64,000 bases of DNA. Source: Stenotrophomonas sp. NA06056. Lineage in GTDB: Bacteria > Pseudomonadota > Gammaproteobacteria > Xanthomonadales > Xanthomonadaceae. The stretch covers positions 2,728,001-2,792,000 of the forward strand of contig NZ_CP054931.1 in assembly GCF_013364355.1 (NCBI RefSeq), in the 5' to 3' direction. Under the pieces are notes generated by a model that was not told where the DNA came from, ran no database searches, and was given only the letters and a program-made list of their open reading frames with translations. This document shows positions 43,212 to 52,764 of the stretch, piece after piece. Both the position numbers and the translations under genes were made by a program. The first letter of the stretch is position 1. Every line of letters begins with the position of its first letter.

Positions 43212-44894
43212 ATGCCGATACCGTCCCTCAGAACCGGGTCCCGCGGCGAATGGATGCTGACAGGGAACGTACTCGAGGGAGAAGTGCGATTGAACTGGTG
43301 GAATGAAGGCCTGCAGTTGAAGTTGCGTATCCGCCCGGCAGGGCTGGTCCTTGCACTGCTGTATGCCATTGCATGCTGGGCGTCGCGCCAGTTGTCGCTC
43401 GACCAGTTCTATCTGCCCGCCGGCGTCCGCGTCGCTGCAGTGCTGCTGCTCCCCCCCCGGTGGTGGCCGTATCTGCTGTTGGGTGAATACGCCTACTTTG
43501 CGCAGATGCGCGTGCCAATGATCGGGAAGTATGGGCTGGCCTGGATCGTGCTCGGTTCGGCACTGCTGATGCCTGCCGTGATGCTGATCGTGCATCTGCA
43601 CCGGAAGATGATGGCGACCACGAAGAATGCGTGGCTGATTTCAGTCGCGGCGGCTTCGGCGCTGGTGGTCACCGCGCTCAATCTGATGCTGGCTCACCTT
43701 CTGTGGCCGACACCACCGGAGATGCCGGTGCTTGCCAGCATCGCACGCCTGGTCGTTGGCGACTTCATCGGCATTCTGACCCTGGCGCCGCTCGCGTTGC
43801 TGTGGACACGGCGGACCGGCAACGCCCGGTGGACATCAGGCTTTGCCCCGCCCGCACTCGCTGCCCTTACGGTGATGGCGATGATTGGTCTCTATGCCGC
43901 GCAGCTGCCCCTGGATGAAGTCAACGCCAAGACGTCGATGCAGCTGCTGATGGCGCTGCCGGTGGTCGTGCTTACCTGCCTGTACGGCTGGCGGGGTGCG
44001 GCGATCGGCGTGCCGTCGCTCAACCTGATCATTGGCCTGACCACACCCAGCCCCTATACGGGTGCGTTCGATCCAGCCGCCTTCGCGACCCAGCAGATCA
44101 TGGCGGTCACCGGCGCGGCACTGCTGGTGCTTGGGTCGCGCATCACCCACTACTACCATCGCTCGCGTTTGGGAGAAGTGGGTGAAAGAGATGCCCTCAA
44201 GCATGCGCGCAATTCACTGGTGGCAAGCGAGCTTGATCTCCGTGAGCGCGCGCGGCACCTGAGGAAGCTGGGGGACGGCATCGATACCTCGCTCAGCGAG
44301 GTGGTGAACTGGCTCAATGCACAGGGCCATCCCACGATAGCGAACAGTCTCCTGCACATGGCTTCGGTCCATTCACGACAGTTCCGGGAACAGACCAGCA
44401 TGGTCTACCCCGCAGCGCTGGAACATCTTGGACTCTACGTCGCCCTGCAGGCCGGGGGCGTACGCGAAACCTGGGAACTGAGCCATCGGGTGATGCGCCC
44501 CCGCCTGCTCGGTGATCCCTGCCAGCTCAGTGTCGGCCTGCAGCTGGCCGCCTATCGCGCCCTCACCGATGCCGTTTCACTGTTGCTCAACAGTGAATCA
44601 GGCCAGATCCGTATCCGCGTGCGTTGCGGCCAGGCAGGTGGACGCCGCGGCATCCTGATGACCGTCGCGCTGCTGGATTCATACCGCAGCCTGTCGCCGT
44701 CCACGGTCACCGCCACGGTCGAGCGCTTGGCTGGCCGGACGATTGCCTACGGCGGGACAGTGCAGTGCCGTCGGAACCGGATACGGATGGCGATGGTGGA
44801 AACAGGTGATTCCGCTGCCCTCGGCATGGCATCGTTCAACGCCATGGATCACGTGGCGGCCTTCGGGCAGGGAAGCTCGCAGACCCAGGCCTGA
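43212..44894 (+). CDS. MASE1-domain membrane protein with degenerate sensor-kinase-like tail
   Basis: Up to 560 residues. The N-terminal half is a MASE1 sensory domain of about eight helices (LYAIACWASRQLSLDQFYLPAG, then LPPRWWPYLLLGEY). After a coiled coil (about 325-360) comes a tail like a dimerisation plus ATPase module, with YPAALEHLGLYVAL and LQLAAYRALTDAVSLLL. The phospho-His and the Asn and Gly boxes of a real kinase are not recognisable. The start is uncertain: ATG 43212, or TTG 43290 with GAGGGAG eight bases upstream. It may be a pseudokinase or a binding platform. Confidence 0.7.
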   Translation: MPIPSLRTGSRGEWMLTGNVLEGEVRLNWWNEGLQLKLRIRPAGLVLALLYAIACWASRQLSLDQFYLPAGVRVAAVLLLPPRWWPYLLLGEYAYFAQMRVPMIGKYGLAWIVLGSALLMPAVMLIVHLHRKMMATTKNAWLISVAAASALVVTALNLMLAHLLWPTPPEMPVLASIARLVVGDFIGILTLAPLALLWTRRTGNARWTSGFAPPALAALTVMAMIGLYAAQLPLDEVNAKTSMQLLMALPVVVLTCLYGWRGAAIGVPSLNLIIGLTTPSPYTGAFDPAAFATQQIMAVTGAALLVLGSRITHYYHRSRLGEVGERDALKHARNSLVASELDLRERARHLRKLGDGIDTSLSEVVNWLNAQGHPTIANSLLHMASVHSRQFREQTSMVYPAALEHLGLYVALQAGGVRETWELSHRVMRPRLLGDPCQLSVGLQLAAYRALTDAVSLLLNSESGQIRIRVRCGQAGGRRGILMTVALLDSYRSLSPSTVTATVERLAGRTIAYGGTVQCRRNRIRMAMVETGDSAALGMASFNAMDHVAAFGQGSSQTQA

Positions 44895-45008
44895 CGGCCT
44901 GGTATCCGCCAAAAGGCCTGCCCTGCCGTACACCGTGCTTCGGCCACGCCCATCGCGGCAAACGCAGCGGCGCGGGAGATCCCGACGCCGCCGCGCACTT
45001 CACCCTCT

Positions 45009-45434
45009 TTACGGCGTTTCAACTGCCCAGATGACGTCGCCGCCACTGCGATAACGCACCAGCGAGAAATCACCGCCGCTGTAGATCTGCGAACGGCTGG
45101 CCCCTGCCGGTATCTGGATCTGCTGCTGGGGCAGCGAAACCCGGGCCGCATTGTTGCCTGCCGGCAACACCCAATAGGTACCGCCGGCATTGCCGATGAT
45201 CAGCTGCACGTTTCCGAGCAGATCATTCACCTGCAGATAGGTGATGCCGTCACGCTGGAATCCATACAGCTGCCAGCTGGGGTCCTGGCTGAGATTGATC
45301 GCGGCGGGGCTTGCCTGCCCCAATCCAGCCGTAGCCAACGGCTTTCCATGAAAATCCGACGGACCGCCCGCGATTGCCGGGGCAGCGGCAAGCATCAGGA
45401 ATCCAGTAGCCGCACCAATACATGAAAATCGCAC
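45009..45434 (-). CDS. Secreted protein of unknown function
   Basis: This 141-residue protein has a signal peptide (GAATGFLMLAAAPAIAG). The mature part is rich in Gly, Gln, Asn and beta-prone residues (DGITYLQVNDLLGNVQLIIG; IQIPAGASRSQIYSGGDFSLV) with no Cys. I recognise no family. The ATG at 45434 is followed directly by the signal. It is a single gene between two divergently oriented regulators' neighbourhoods and has its own promoter in the 68-bp-plus upstream gap. Confidence 0.7.
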   Translation of the reverse strand: MRFSCIGAATGFLMLAAAPAIAGGPSDFHGKPLATAGLGQASPAAINLSQDPSWQLYGFQRDGITYLQVNDLLGNVQLIIGNAGGTYWVLPAGNNAARVSLPQQQIQIPAGASRSQIYSGGDFSLVRYRSGGDVIWAVETP

Positions 45435-45582
45435 ATTGACCTCCTGGTCGAAGTTAACGTCGGGAACCTCCAGCAGATACTAACCGCTTCCCATCCAATC
45501 AATGGGCCAGGCAACGGGAATGGACGTTTTCGTCCTAAAGTTACGCCCGAAACCGCCGCTATCCGTGCCAAGACTTTCCCAC

Positions 45583-46941
45583 ATGAGCCACCGCATCATG
45601 CCCGTCCTGTCGCAGGCCGCTCTGGATGGCGACCTGACCGATCCCCTGCCTCAGCGGATCCTGCTGGTGGAAAACTCGCGCGCGTTCACCGGCATGCTGC
45701 GCGAGGCAATCGAGCAACGCCTGGAGCTGCCGGTGGTGGTGGCCAGCTCGCTGGCGGAGGCCGACCGCCTGCTCAGCGCCGAGGACGGCTGGTTCCTGGT
45801 GCTGACCGGGCTGGTACTGGCCGATGGCGACCGCGACGCGGTGGTCGAGTTCTTCCTCAAGCGCAACCTGCCTACCGTGGTGGTCAGCGGCGTGTACGAC
45901 GAGGACCTGCGCAAGCGCGTGCTGCAGCAGCAGATCATCGACTACGTGCTGAAGAACACCCCCGGCAGCATCGACTACCTGGTGTGGCTGGTGCAGCGCC
46001 TGGAACGCAACCGGCGCATCGCCGCGCTGGTGGTGGACGACTCGCCGTCCGCGCGCGGCTATGCCGCCGCCCTGCTGCGCATGTATGGCCACGAGGTGTA
46101 CGAAGCAGCTGATGGCACTGAAGGCCTGGCGGCGATCGAAGCACATCCGGCGATCCGCTTGGCCGTGGTCGACCAGGAAATGCCGGGCATGCAGGGCGTG
46201 GAGTTCACCCGCCGGCTGCGCACCCTGCGCTCGCGCGACAAGGTGGCGGTAATCGGCATCTCCGGCAATACCGATGCGTCGCTGATCCCGCGCTTCCTGA
46301 AGAACGGTGCCAATGATTTCCTGCGCAAACCCTTCTCGCGCGAAGAGTTCTTCTGCCGGGTCTCGCAGAACGTCGACCAACTGGAGCTGATCGGCACGCT
46401 GCAGGACCTGGCTACCCGCGATTTCCTCACCGGCCTGCCCAACCGCCGCTGCTTCCTGGAACAGAGCCAGCGCCAGTTGCCGCAGCTGCAACTGCACGGT
46501 CAATGCGTGGCGGTGGCGATGATCGACATCGACCATTTCAAGCACATCAACGACACCCACGGCCACGAAGCCGGCGACGATGCGCTGCGGGCGGTCGCCC
46601 GTGCCGTCGGTGACCACGCGCGCAGCCAGGACCTGATCGCACGTTTCGGCGGCGAGGAGTTCTGCCTGCTGGTGCCGGACATGGAACAGGACGAGGCCCT
46701 GCTCTATTTCGAGGAGCTGCGCCAGCGCATCGCTGCACTGGAAGTGGACATCGGCAGCGCCACCCTGCGCATGACGGTCAGCATCGGCCTGTGCTGCCTG
46801 CGTCCGCAGCGCGATGCGCTGCACCGGCTGATCTCCGAGGCCGATCGCCAGCTGTACCTGGCCAAGGCCGGTGGCCGCAACCGGGTCAGCTGCACCACGG
46901 TGGCCAGCCCGCTGCGCCCACGGGAGGCTGCGCTGTCATGA
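45583..46941 (+). CDS. Diguanylate cyclase with two receiver domains
   Basis: About 452 residues. REC1 (about 25-125) lacks the phospho-acceptor: Thr75 stands where Asp is expected and the acidic pair reads EN. REC2 (about 147-262) is complete, with VDDS, Asp197 and Lys249. The C-terminal GGDEF domain has GGEEF (356-360) and an RxxD inhibitory site (Arg347, Asp350) five residues before it, so it should make cyclic di-GMP with product feedback. The ATG at 45583 (MSHRIMPVL) is a guess among several in-frame Met; none has a strong ribosome binding site. Confidence 0.87.
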   Translation: MSHRIMPVLSQAALDGDLTDPLPQRILLVENSRAFTGMLREAIEQRLELPVVVASSLAEADRLLSAEDGWFLVLTGLVLADGDRDAVVEFFLKRNLPTVVVSGVYDEDLRKRVLQQQIIDYVLKNTPGSIDYLVWLVQRLERNRRIAALVVDDSPSARGYAAALLRMYGHEVYEAADGTEGLAAIEAHPAIRLAVVDQEMPGMQGVEFTRRLRTLRSRDKVAVIGISGNTDASLIPRFLKNGANDFLRKPFSREEFFCRVSQNVDQLELIGTLQDLATRDFLTGLPNRRCFLEQSQRQLPQLQLHGQCVAVAMIDIDHFKHINDTHGHEAGDDALRAVARAVGDHARSQDLIARFGGEEFCLLVPDMEQDEALLYFEELRQRIAALEVDIGSATLRMTVSIGLCCLRPQRDALHRLISEADRQLYLAKAGGRNRVSCTTVASPLRPREAALS

Positions 46942-46951
46942 CGGGAATGCC

Positions 46952-46993
46952 TTGATCCAGATCAACGCCGCCTGCGGGCAGCGCCTCTACAGT
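46952..46993 (+). promoter_or_regulatory. Class II FNR-type promoter of the bacteriohemerythrin gene
   Basis: TTGATCCAGATCAA (46952-46965) matches the FNR consensus TTGAT-N4-ATCAA perfectly. A -10-like TACAGT lies at 46988-46993. If transcription starts at 47000, the FNR site is centred at -41.5, exactly the class II position. The start codon follows 27 bp later. Confidence 0.7.
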
Positions 46994-47026
46994 CGGCCCC
47001 GACATCAGCATGAAGGGGAGCCGGGG

Positions 47027-47488
47027 ATGGCACTACTGGTCTGGCAGGACGATCTGAACATCGGCATCGATGTGATCGATCAGCAACACCGCCGCATCAT
47101 CGAGATGCTCAACCACCTGCACGTGGCCCAGGCCAGCCTGCAGCGTGCCGCGGTGGGTGAAGTGATCGACGAGGTGGTGGACTACACCATGTCCCACTTC
47201 GCGTTCGAAGAAGAGCTGATGGAGGAAGCGGGCTATCCGTTCTGTGCCGCGCACAAGCGCGTGCATGAGGTCTTCATCAAACGGGTATCGGAGTACCGCA
47301 TGCGCTTCCAGGCCGGCGAAGACATCAGCGACGAGCTGCGTACCATGCTCTCACGCTGGTTGTTCAACCACATCCGTGGCGACGACCAGGCCTATGCCGA
47401 ACAGGTCAAGCAGCACTTGAACCAGTTTGCGCGCGAGCACCAGAGCGGCGGTTGGCTGGGCCGCACGCTCAAGCGTTTCTTCGGCTGA
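47027..47488 (+). CDS. Bacteriohemerythrin
   Basis: The 153-residue protein has the complete diiron ligand set of hemerythrins: His21, His57, Glu61, His76, His80, His115 and Asp120 (HxxxE, HxxxH and HxxxxD motifs). It binds oxygen, or senses or stores it, in the cytosol. The ATG at 47027 has AAGGGGAG six bases upstream. The upstream FNR-type site suggests it is made when oxygen falls, supporting an oxygen-delivery or scavenging role. It is adjacent to a diguanylate cyclase gene but has its own promoter. Confidence 0.92.
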   Translation: MALLVWQDDLNIGIDVIDQQHRRIIEMLNHLHVAQASLQRAAVGEVIDEVVDYTMSHFAFEEELMEEAGYPFCAAHKRVHEVFIKRVSEYRMRFQAGEDISDELRTMLSRWLFNHIRGDDQAYAEQVKQHLNQFAREHQSGGWLGRTLKRFFG

Positions 47489-48769
47489 TCAGCGCTGCCG
47501 GCGCTGCAACGCCAGCAGCGCGCACAGGGTGATCACCGCGGTCAGGCACAGGTAGTAGCCGACCGCGACCAGCCCGTAGCGCTCGGCCAGCCAGGTGGCC
47601 AGGTACGGCGCGGGGGCAGCACCAAGAATGCCCGCCAGGTTGAACGACAGCGAGGCTCCGGTGTAGCGCACCTCCACCGGGTAGATCTCGGCCAGGAAGG
47701 TACCGCAGGGACCGTAGGTCAGCCCCATCAGGAACAGGCCCAGGCACAGGAACGTCAGTACCAGCCATGGGCTGCCGGGCTGGAACAGCGGTGCGAACAG
47801 CACGCCGAAGCCGATGATCAGCAGACTGGCGATGGCCATCGTGCGGCGCGTGCCCCAGCGGTCACCGTAGCGTGCCGACAGCGGAATGCCGGCGGCGAAG
47901 AACAGCATCGCCACCATCTGCATCAGCAGGAACTGTTCGCGGCTGTAGCCAAGCACGGCGGTGCCGTGGCCGAGGCTGAACACCGTCATCAGGTAGAACA
48001 GCACGAAGGTGGCGAACGCCCCCAGCGTACCCAGCAGCATCGGCAGCGGATGGTCGCGCAGCACCGTCCACATCGGCAGGCGAACCGGCGCCTTGCGCTC
48101 CAGCGCGCGCTTGAAATCCGGCGTCTCGTGGATGTTCAGGCGCACCCACAGGCCCAGCCCGACCAGCAACGCGCTGGCCACGAACGGAATGCGCCAGCCC
48201 CACTGCAGGAAATCGTCCTGGCCCAGGCAGCGACCGAGCAACAGGAAGATACCCGCCGACAGCAGGAAGCCGATCGGCGCGCCGAGCTGGGGGAACATGC
48301 CGTACCAGGCGCGCTTGCCCGGCGGTGCGTTCTCGGTGGCCAGCAGCACCGCCCCACCCCATTCCCCGCCCAGCCCCAGGCCCTGGCCGAAGCGGCACAG
48401 GGCCAGCAGCGCAGGGGCCCACAGGCCGATCTGCGCATGGGTGGGCAACAAGCCAATGGCGACCGTGGACAGGCCCATGGTCAGCAGCGCGGCCACCAGG
48501 GTGGCCTTGCGGCCGATGCGGTCACCGAAGTGGCCGAACACCGCCGAGCCGACCGGGCGCGCAATGAAGGCCACCGCGAAGGTCGCCAGCGACTGCAGCA
48601 ATGCAGCCTGGTCGCTGCTTTCCGGGAAGAACAGGTGAGGGAACACCAGCACCGCCGCCGTGGCGTAGATGTAGAAATCGAAGAACTCGATGGTGGTGCC
48701 GATCAGGCTGGCCAGCAGGACACGGCGGGGAGAATTCACGGGTGGCGCAGCAGCGGTGATCGTCGACAT
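47489..48769 (-). CDS. MFS transporter, metabolite:proton symporter (MHS) family
   Basis: The 426-residue protein has 12 predicted helices and MHS-type motifs: IEFFDFYIYATAAVLVFPHLFF near the N-terminus, FGDRIGRKATLV in loop 2-3, and RFGQGLGLGGEWGGAVLL. Such carriers move organic acids, shikimate, proline/betaine or alpha-ketoglutarate with protons; the substrate cannot be told. The ATG at 48769 is used because the frame upstream is non-coding. Its stop abuts the hemerythrin stop, with no gap between the convergent genes. Confidence 0.87.
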   Translation of the reverse strand: MSTITAAAPPVNSPRRVLLASLIGTTIEFFDFYIYATAAVLVFPHLFFPESSDQAALLQSLATFAVAFIARPVGSAVFGHFGDRIGRKATLVAALLTMGLSTVAIGLLPTHAQIGLWAPALLALCRFGQGLGLGGEWGGAVLLATENAPPGKRAWYGMFPQLGAPIGFLLSAGIFLLLGRCLGQDDFLQWGWRIPFVASALLVGLGLWVRLNIHETPDFKRALERKAPVRLPMWTVLRDHPLPMLLGTLGAFATFVLFYLMTVFSLGHGTAVLGYSREQFLLMQMVAMLFFAAGIPLSARYGDRWGTRRTMAIASLLIIGFGVLFAPLFQPGSPWLVLTFLCLGLFLMGLTYGPCGTFLAEIYPVEVRYTGASLSFNLAGILGAAPAPYLATWLAERYGLVAVGYYLCLTAVITLCALLALQRRQR

Positions 48770-48916
48770 CGGCAAGGCGGGTAACGGCGGATCGACCGAT
48801 TCTGCCACGCGGTGGGTGCCACACGGGGCGATGGTTTCAGCCGACACCGATGCCAACGAAATTTTTCCGGCCGTCCGCTAGCCTGCGCCACCGGTCCTTG
48901 CACGGATGCTTCGCCG

Positions 48917-49558
48917 ATGACTGCCGTTGCGCTGCCGTGGTCTGATTCCCCGAAGCTGCCGCGCTTGGCGGCCTGGTTGGTGGTGCTGCTGGTGCATGGC
49001 GTGCTGGCGCTGTGGCTGATGGGCAGCGGCCGGATCGAACTGCGTAGCGACGACGGACCACGGATTTCGTTGCGCTGGCTGCCACCGGAACAGCCGCGGC
49101 TGATGCCCCAACAGCCCGCCATGCCCTCAACGCCGATGACGCGTCCGGCCGCATCGGTGATGCCCCGCCCTGCCCCTGCTGTACAGGCAGATACCGCCCT
49201 GCCTGCCGTGGATGAGCCGACTGCTGCGGCGCCACTGATCCTGGGTCTGCCTGCGGGCAGTATCGACGGTGGTGACGGCATCAGCGCCGCAGGTGTCGCT
49301 CCCCGCTTGATCGGTCGCCGCGAGGTGCATCCCGCGTTCGCGCCGCGCCGCAACTACTTCCGCATCCGCCGGCAGATGACCCCGGAGCAGATCGTGCACG
49401 GTGTGGCCCAGTTGCTGGGGTTGTGGCCCCCCGGATATATCGTCGACCCGTGCGAGCTCGGCAAGCAGGACATGGATTATTTCCAGAATGCCGTCGATGA
49501 AGCCGACCGGGATCTGCTGCGTGCGGCGGTGCTGCAGGTGAGCGCACGCTGCCGGTAG
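48917..49558 (+). CDS. Single-pass membrane protein of unknown function
   Basis: The 213-residue protein has one N-terminal helix (LAAWLVVLLVHGVLALWLM) preceded by a short cytosolic part, a Pro/Ala-rich linker (about 60-110) and a periplasmic C-domain with two Cys. The layout recalls TonB-like or pilus-related adaptor proteins, but I see no TonB C-terminal motif. The ATG at 48917 is the natural start. It is divergent from the MFS gene and followed by a large REP inverted repeat. Confidence 0.65.
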   Translation: MTAVALPWSDSPKLPRLAAWLVVLLVHGVLALWLMGSGRIELRSDDGPRISLRWLPPEQPRLMPQQPAMPSTPMTRPAASVMPRPAPAVQADTALPAVDEPTAAAPLILGLPAGSIDGGDGISAAGVAPRLIGRREVHPAFAPRRNYFRIRRQMTPEQIVHGVAQLLGLWPPGYIVDPCELGKQDMDYFQNAVDEADRDLLRAAVLQVSARCR

Positions 49559-49570
49559 CCGCCACACTGT

Positions 49571-49636
49571 TGTAGAGCCGAGCCCATGCTCGGCTGCGTT
49601 TGGCGAAGAGCAGCCGAGCATGGGCTCGGCTCTACA
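49571..49636. repeat. Perfect 26-bp inverted pair of SMAG-type REP elements
   Basis: The 26 bp at 49571-49596 (TGTAG then AGCCGAGC/GCTCGGCT) recur exactly as reverse complement at 49611-49636 around a 14-bp centre. Each arm is itself a hairpin. The element lies between two convergent genes and is a likely two-way transcription barrier. Confidence 0.9.
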
Positions 49637-49649
49637 GAAGAGCGCGTCG

Positions 49650-51146
49650 CTACAGCTGGATCCAGGTGGCCTTCATCTCGCTGTACTTGTCGAAGGCATG
49701 CAGCGATTTGTCGCGGCCGTTGCCTGACTGCTTGTAGCCACCAAACGGGGCGGTCATGTCACCACCATCCCAGCCGTTCACCCATACGCTGCCCGCTCGC
49801 AGCTGGCGCGCCACGCGATGGGCGCGACCGAGATCCCGCGTCCACAGGCCAGCGGCCAGCCCGTAGCGGCTGTCGTTGGCCAGGCGCACGGCCTCGGCCT
49901 CGTCGTCGAAACCAAGCACCGCCAGCACCGGGCCGAACACTTCCTCGCGGGCCAGCGCCTGCTCCGGCCGCACCTGGTCGAACACGGTCGGCTGCACATA
50001 GCAACCGCCCGCCTCCACCTCGGCACGCTGGCCACCCAGCAGCAGGCGCGCACCATCGGCTTCGGCGCGGGCAATGTCGGCCAATACCTTGTCCACATGC
50101 GCGGCATCGACCAAAGCCCCCATAGGTGCATCCGCCTCCAGCGGATGGCGGGGCTGCATGCGCTGGCCGTAGGCGATCACCTGGTGCACGAAGTCATCGC
50201 GGATCGAACGCTGCACCAGCAACCGCGAACCGGCCGTGCAGACCTCACCCTGGTTGAAGAAGATGCCCTGCGCTACGCCCTTGGCCGCCGCATCCAGATC
50301 CGGCGCATCGGCGAACACCACGTGCGGGCTCTTGCCACCGCATTCCAGCCAGACCCGTTTGAGGTTGGAACGACCGGCGTACTCCAGCAGCTTCGCGCCG
50401 GTCGCGGTCGAGCCGGTGAAGGCCAGCACGTCCACGTCCATGTGCAGGGCCAGCGGCTCGCCCACGCGTGAACCGTGACCGGGCAGCACGTTCAGTACGC
50501 CCTCCGGCAATCCCGCTTCGGCCGCCAATGCGGCCAGCCGCAGCGCACTCAGCGGCGAGCGCTCGGAGGGTTTGAGCACCACCGAATTTCCCATCGCCAA
50601 TGCCGGCGCGATCTTCCAGCAGGCCATCAGCAGCGGAAAATTCCACGGCACGATGGCCGCAACCACGCCTGCGGCCTCGCGCGTGACCAGACCCAGCTCG
50701 TGCGGGCCGGTGGGCGCGATTTCGCCGTACAGCTTGTCCACCGCTTCGGCGGTCCAGGTCAGGCAGCGCACCACGCCGGGCAGGTCGATGCGTCGCGCAT
50801 CGCGGATCGGCTTGCCCATGTCCAGCGTTTCCAGCAGGGCCAACTCGTCGGCGTGCGTCTCCACCAGCGCGGCCAGTGCCAACAGCACGCGCTTGCGATG
50901 GGCAGGGCTGGCCTGCGACCAGTGGCCTGCCTCGAACGCGCGGCGCGCCGAGGCCACCGCACGCTCCACGTCCTGCGCATCACAGTCGGACACGGCGCCC
51001 AGTACGCGTCCGTCGATCGGGCTGATGCAATCAAAGCGCGCGCCGCTGGCGGCCTCCACGTAGCGGCCATCGATGAACGCTTGTCCGGGAATCGCCACAC
51101 GGCGGGACAGTGCCTGCCAGTGGCTGCGGTCGGGGAAGTGGGTCAT
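49650..51146 (-). CDS. puuC: Gamma-glutamyl-gamma-aminobutyraldehyde dehydrogenase
   Basis: The 498-residue aldehyde dehydrogenase has AIVPWNFPLLMACWKIAPAL, LECGGKSPHVVF with the catalytic Glu and NQGEVCTAGSRLLVQ with the catalytic Cys, and APFGGYKQSGNGRDKS near the end. Length and motifs match E. coli PuuC (495). It oxidises the aldehyde made by PuuB. The ATG at 51146 has GGAG six bases upstream and is preferred to a TTG five codons earlier. It is divergent from the aminotransferase, 6.5 kb from the other puu genes. Confidence 0.87.
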   Translation of the reverse strand: MTHFPDRSHWQALSRRVAIPGQAFIDGRYVEAASGARFDCISPIDGRVLGAVSDCDAQDVERAVASARRAFEAGHWSQASPAHRKRVLLALAALVETHADELALLETLDMGKPIRDARRIDLPGVVRCLTWTAEAVDKLYGEIAPTGPHELGLVTREAAGVVAAIVPWNFPLLMACWKIAPALAMGNSVVLKPSERSPLSALRLAALAAEAGLPEGVLNVLPGHGSRVGEPLALHMDVDVLAFTGSTATGAKLLEYAGRSNLKRVWLECGGKSPHVVFADAPDLDAAAKGVAQGIFFNQGEVCTAGSRLLVQRSIRDDFVHQVIAYGQRMQPRHPLEADAPMGALVDAAHVDKVLADIARAEADGARLLLGGQRAEVEAGGCYVQPTVFDQVRPEQALAREEVFGPVLAVLGFDDEAEAVRLANDSRYGLAAGLWTRDLGRAHRVARQLRAGSVWVNGWDGGDMTAPFGGYKQSGNGRDKSLHAFDKYSEMKATWIQL

Positions 51147-51225
51147 GGGTCGCTCCAGCAATCAACGATCCTTGTTTATACCGGCGCGGCCGCGACCCCA
51201 CGGTGATCGACCGGGCTGCGCGCTC

Positions 51226-51247
51226 GCCGGGCATGGCCCGGCGCTAC
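51226..51247. repeat. SMAG-type REP palindrome between puuC and the aminotransferase
   Basis: GCCGGGC-ATG-GCCCGGC with a following gCTAC lies in the divergent promoter gap, an unusual place because these elements mostly follow genes. Confidence 0.8.
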
Positions 51248-51348
51248 CACAAGGTCGAGGCCCGAACGGTCGCGCCGGGCCATGCCTGCCGACAGATCCG
51301 TGACGCGGCTGCGCTAGAGTCGCAACCATCGGACCCGACGGAGCCGGC

Positions 51349-52701
51349 ATGAAAACCCCTGCAAGCGACCTGCACGACCTGGCCACCCAGCGCCCCGACT
51401 CACTGGATGCGTACTGGATGCCGTTCACTGCCAACCGCCAGTACAAGGGCGCGCCGCGCATGCTGGTGCGTGCCGAGGGCATGCACTACGAGGACGTGGA
51501 TGGGCGCGCCATCCTCGACGGCACCGCTGGCCTGTGGTGCTGCAATGCAGGGCACGCGCGCCGTCGCATCGTCGACGCGATCGCCGAGCAGGCCGCAACG
51601 CTCGATTACTCGCCCGCCTTCCAGATGGGTTCACCGCCGGCCTTCGCCCTGGCGCAGCGACTGGCGGCGCTGGCCCCGGCCGGGCTGAACCATGTGTTCT
51701 TCACCAGCTCGGGCTCGGAGGCAGTGGATTCGGCGATGAAGATCGTGCTGGCCCATCACCGCCTGCGTGGCGAAGGCCAGCGCACGCGGTTCATCAGCCG
51801 CGAGAAGGCCTACCACGGGGTCGGCTTCGGCGGCATGGCACTGGGTGGACTGCCCAACAACCGCCGCCAGTTCGGTCTGCAACTCGGCGGCGTGGACTAC
51901 CTGCGGCACACGCTGGACCTGTCACGCAATGCCTTCAGCAAGGGCCTGCCACGCCAGGGTGCCGAGCTGGCCGACGATCTGGAACGGCTGATCGCCCTGC
52001 ACGACCCATCCACCATTGCCGCTGTGTTCGTCGAACCCATCGCTGGCTCGGCCGGCGTGATCCTGCCGGCACCAGGATATCTGCAGCGCCTGCGCGAGAT
52101 CTGCGACCAGCATGGCATCCTGCTGGTATTCGATGAAGTCATCACCGGCTTCGGCCGTGTCGGCATGGCGTTTGCCGCACAGCGTTTCGGGGTCACCCCG
52201 GACCTGCTGACCTTCGCCAAGGGCGCCAGCAACGGCGCGGTGCCACTGGGCGGCGTGCTGGTGGGCGACAGCGTGCATGCCAGCTTCATGCAGGGTCCGC
52301 CACAGGCCATCGAGCTGTTCCATGGCTATACCTATTCGGGCCACCCCTTGGCCTGCGCGGCGGCGCTGGCCACGCTGGACGTCTACGCCGAAGAACGCCT
52401 GTTCGAGCGCGCAATCGAGCTGGGCGAGTACTGGCAGGAGCGGTTGCATGCCCTGCAGGGGCTGCCGAACGTGATCGACATCCGCAACTTCGGCCTGGTC
52501 GGCGCGGTGGAGCTGGCGCCGCGCAAGGATGCCCCCGGCAGCCGTGGCTACGAAGTGTTCCGCCGCTGCTTCCACGACGGGCGCCTGCTGGTGCGCTGCA
52601 CCGGCGACATCATCGCGCTGTCACCGCCGCTGATCGTGGACAAGGCACAGATCGACCAGATCACCGGCACCTTGGGCGAGATGATCCGGGCCACCGCCTG
52701 A
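51349..52701 (+). CDS. Class III aminotransferase, omega-amino acid or polyamine:pyruvate type
   Basis: The 450-residue PLP enzyme opens with DAYWMPFTANRQYKGAPRML, has TSSGSEAVDSAMKIV, ILLVFDEVITGFGRVG and the PLP lysine in FAKGASNGAVPLGG. These features are closest to omega-amino acid:pyruvate aminotransferases (beta-alanine or putrescine/GABA type, SpuC/BauA-like). Beside puuC it may convert GABA to succinate semialdehyde for Sad, or act on putrescine directly. The ATG at 51349 follows GGAG. Substrate choice cannot be decided from sequence alone. Confidence 0.87.
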   Translation: MKTPASDLHDLATQRPDSLDAYWMPFTANRQYKGAPRMLVRAEGMHYEDVDGRAILDGTAGLWCCNAGHARRRIVDAIAEQAATLDYSPAFQMGSPPAFALAQRLAALAPAGLNHVFFTSSGSEAVDSAMKIVLAHHRLRGEGQRTRFISREKAYHGVGFGGMALGGLPNNRRQFGLQLGGVDYLRHTLDLSRNAFSKGLPRQGAELADDLERLIALHDPSTIAAVFVEPIAGSAGVILPAPGYLQRLREICDQHGILLVFDEVITGFGRVGMAFAAQRFGVTPDLLTFAKGASNGAVPLGGVLVGDSVHASFMQGPPQAIELFHGYTYSGHPLACAAALATLDVYAEERLFERAIELGEYWQERLHALQGLPNVIDIRNFGLVGAVELAPRKDAPGSRGYEVFRRCFHDGRLLVRCTGDIIALSPPLIVDKAQIDQITGTLGEMIRATA

Positions 52702-52764
52702 GCCCGGAGCGGTGGTGGCGAGCGGGTACAATGGGCGGTTCCGCTCCTGCCCGTTGCCGTGCCC

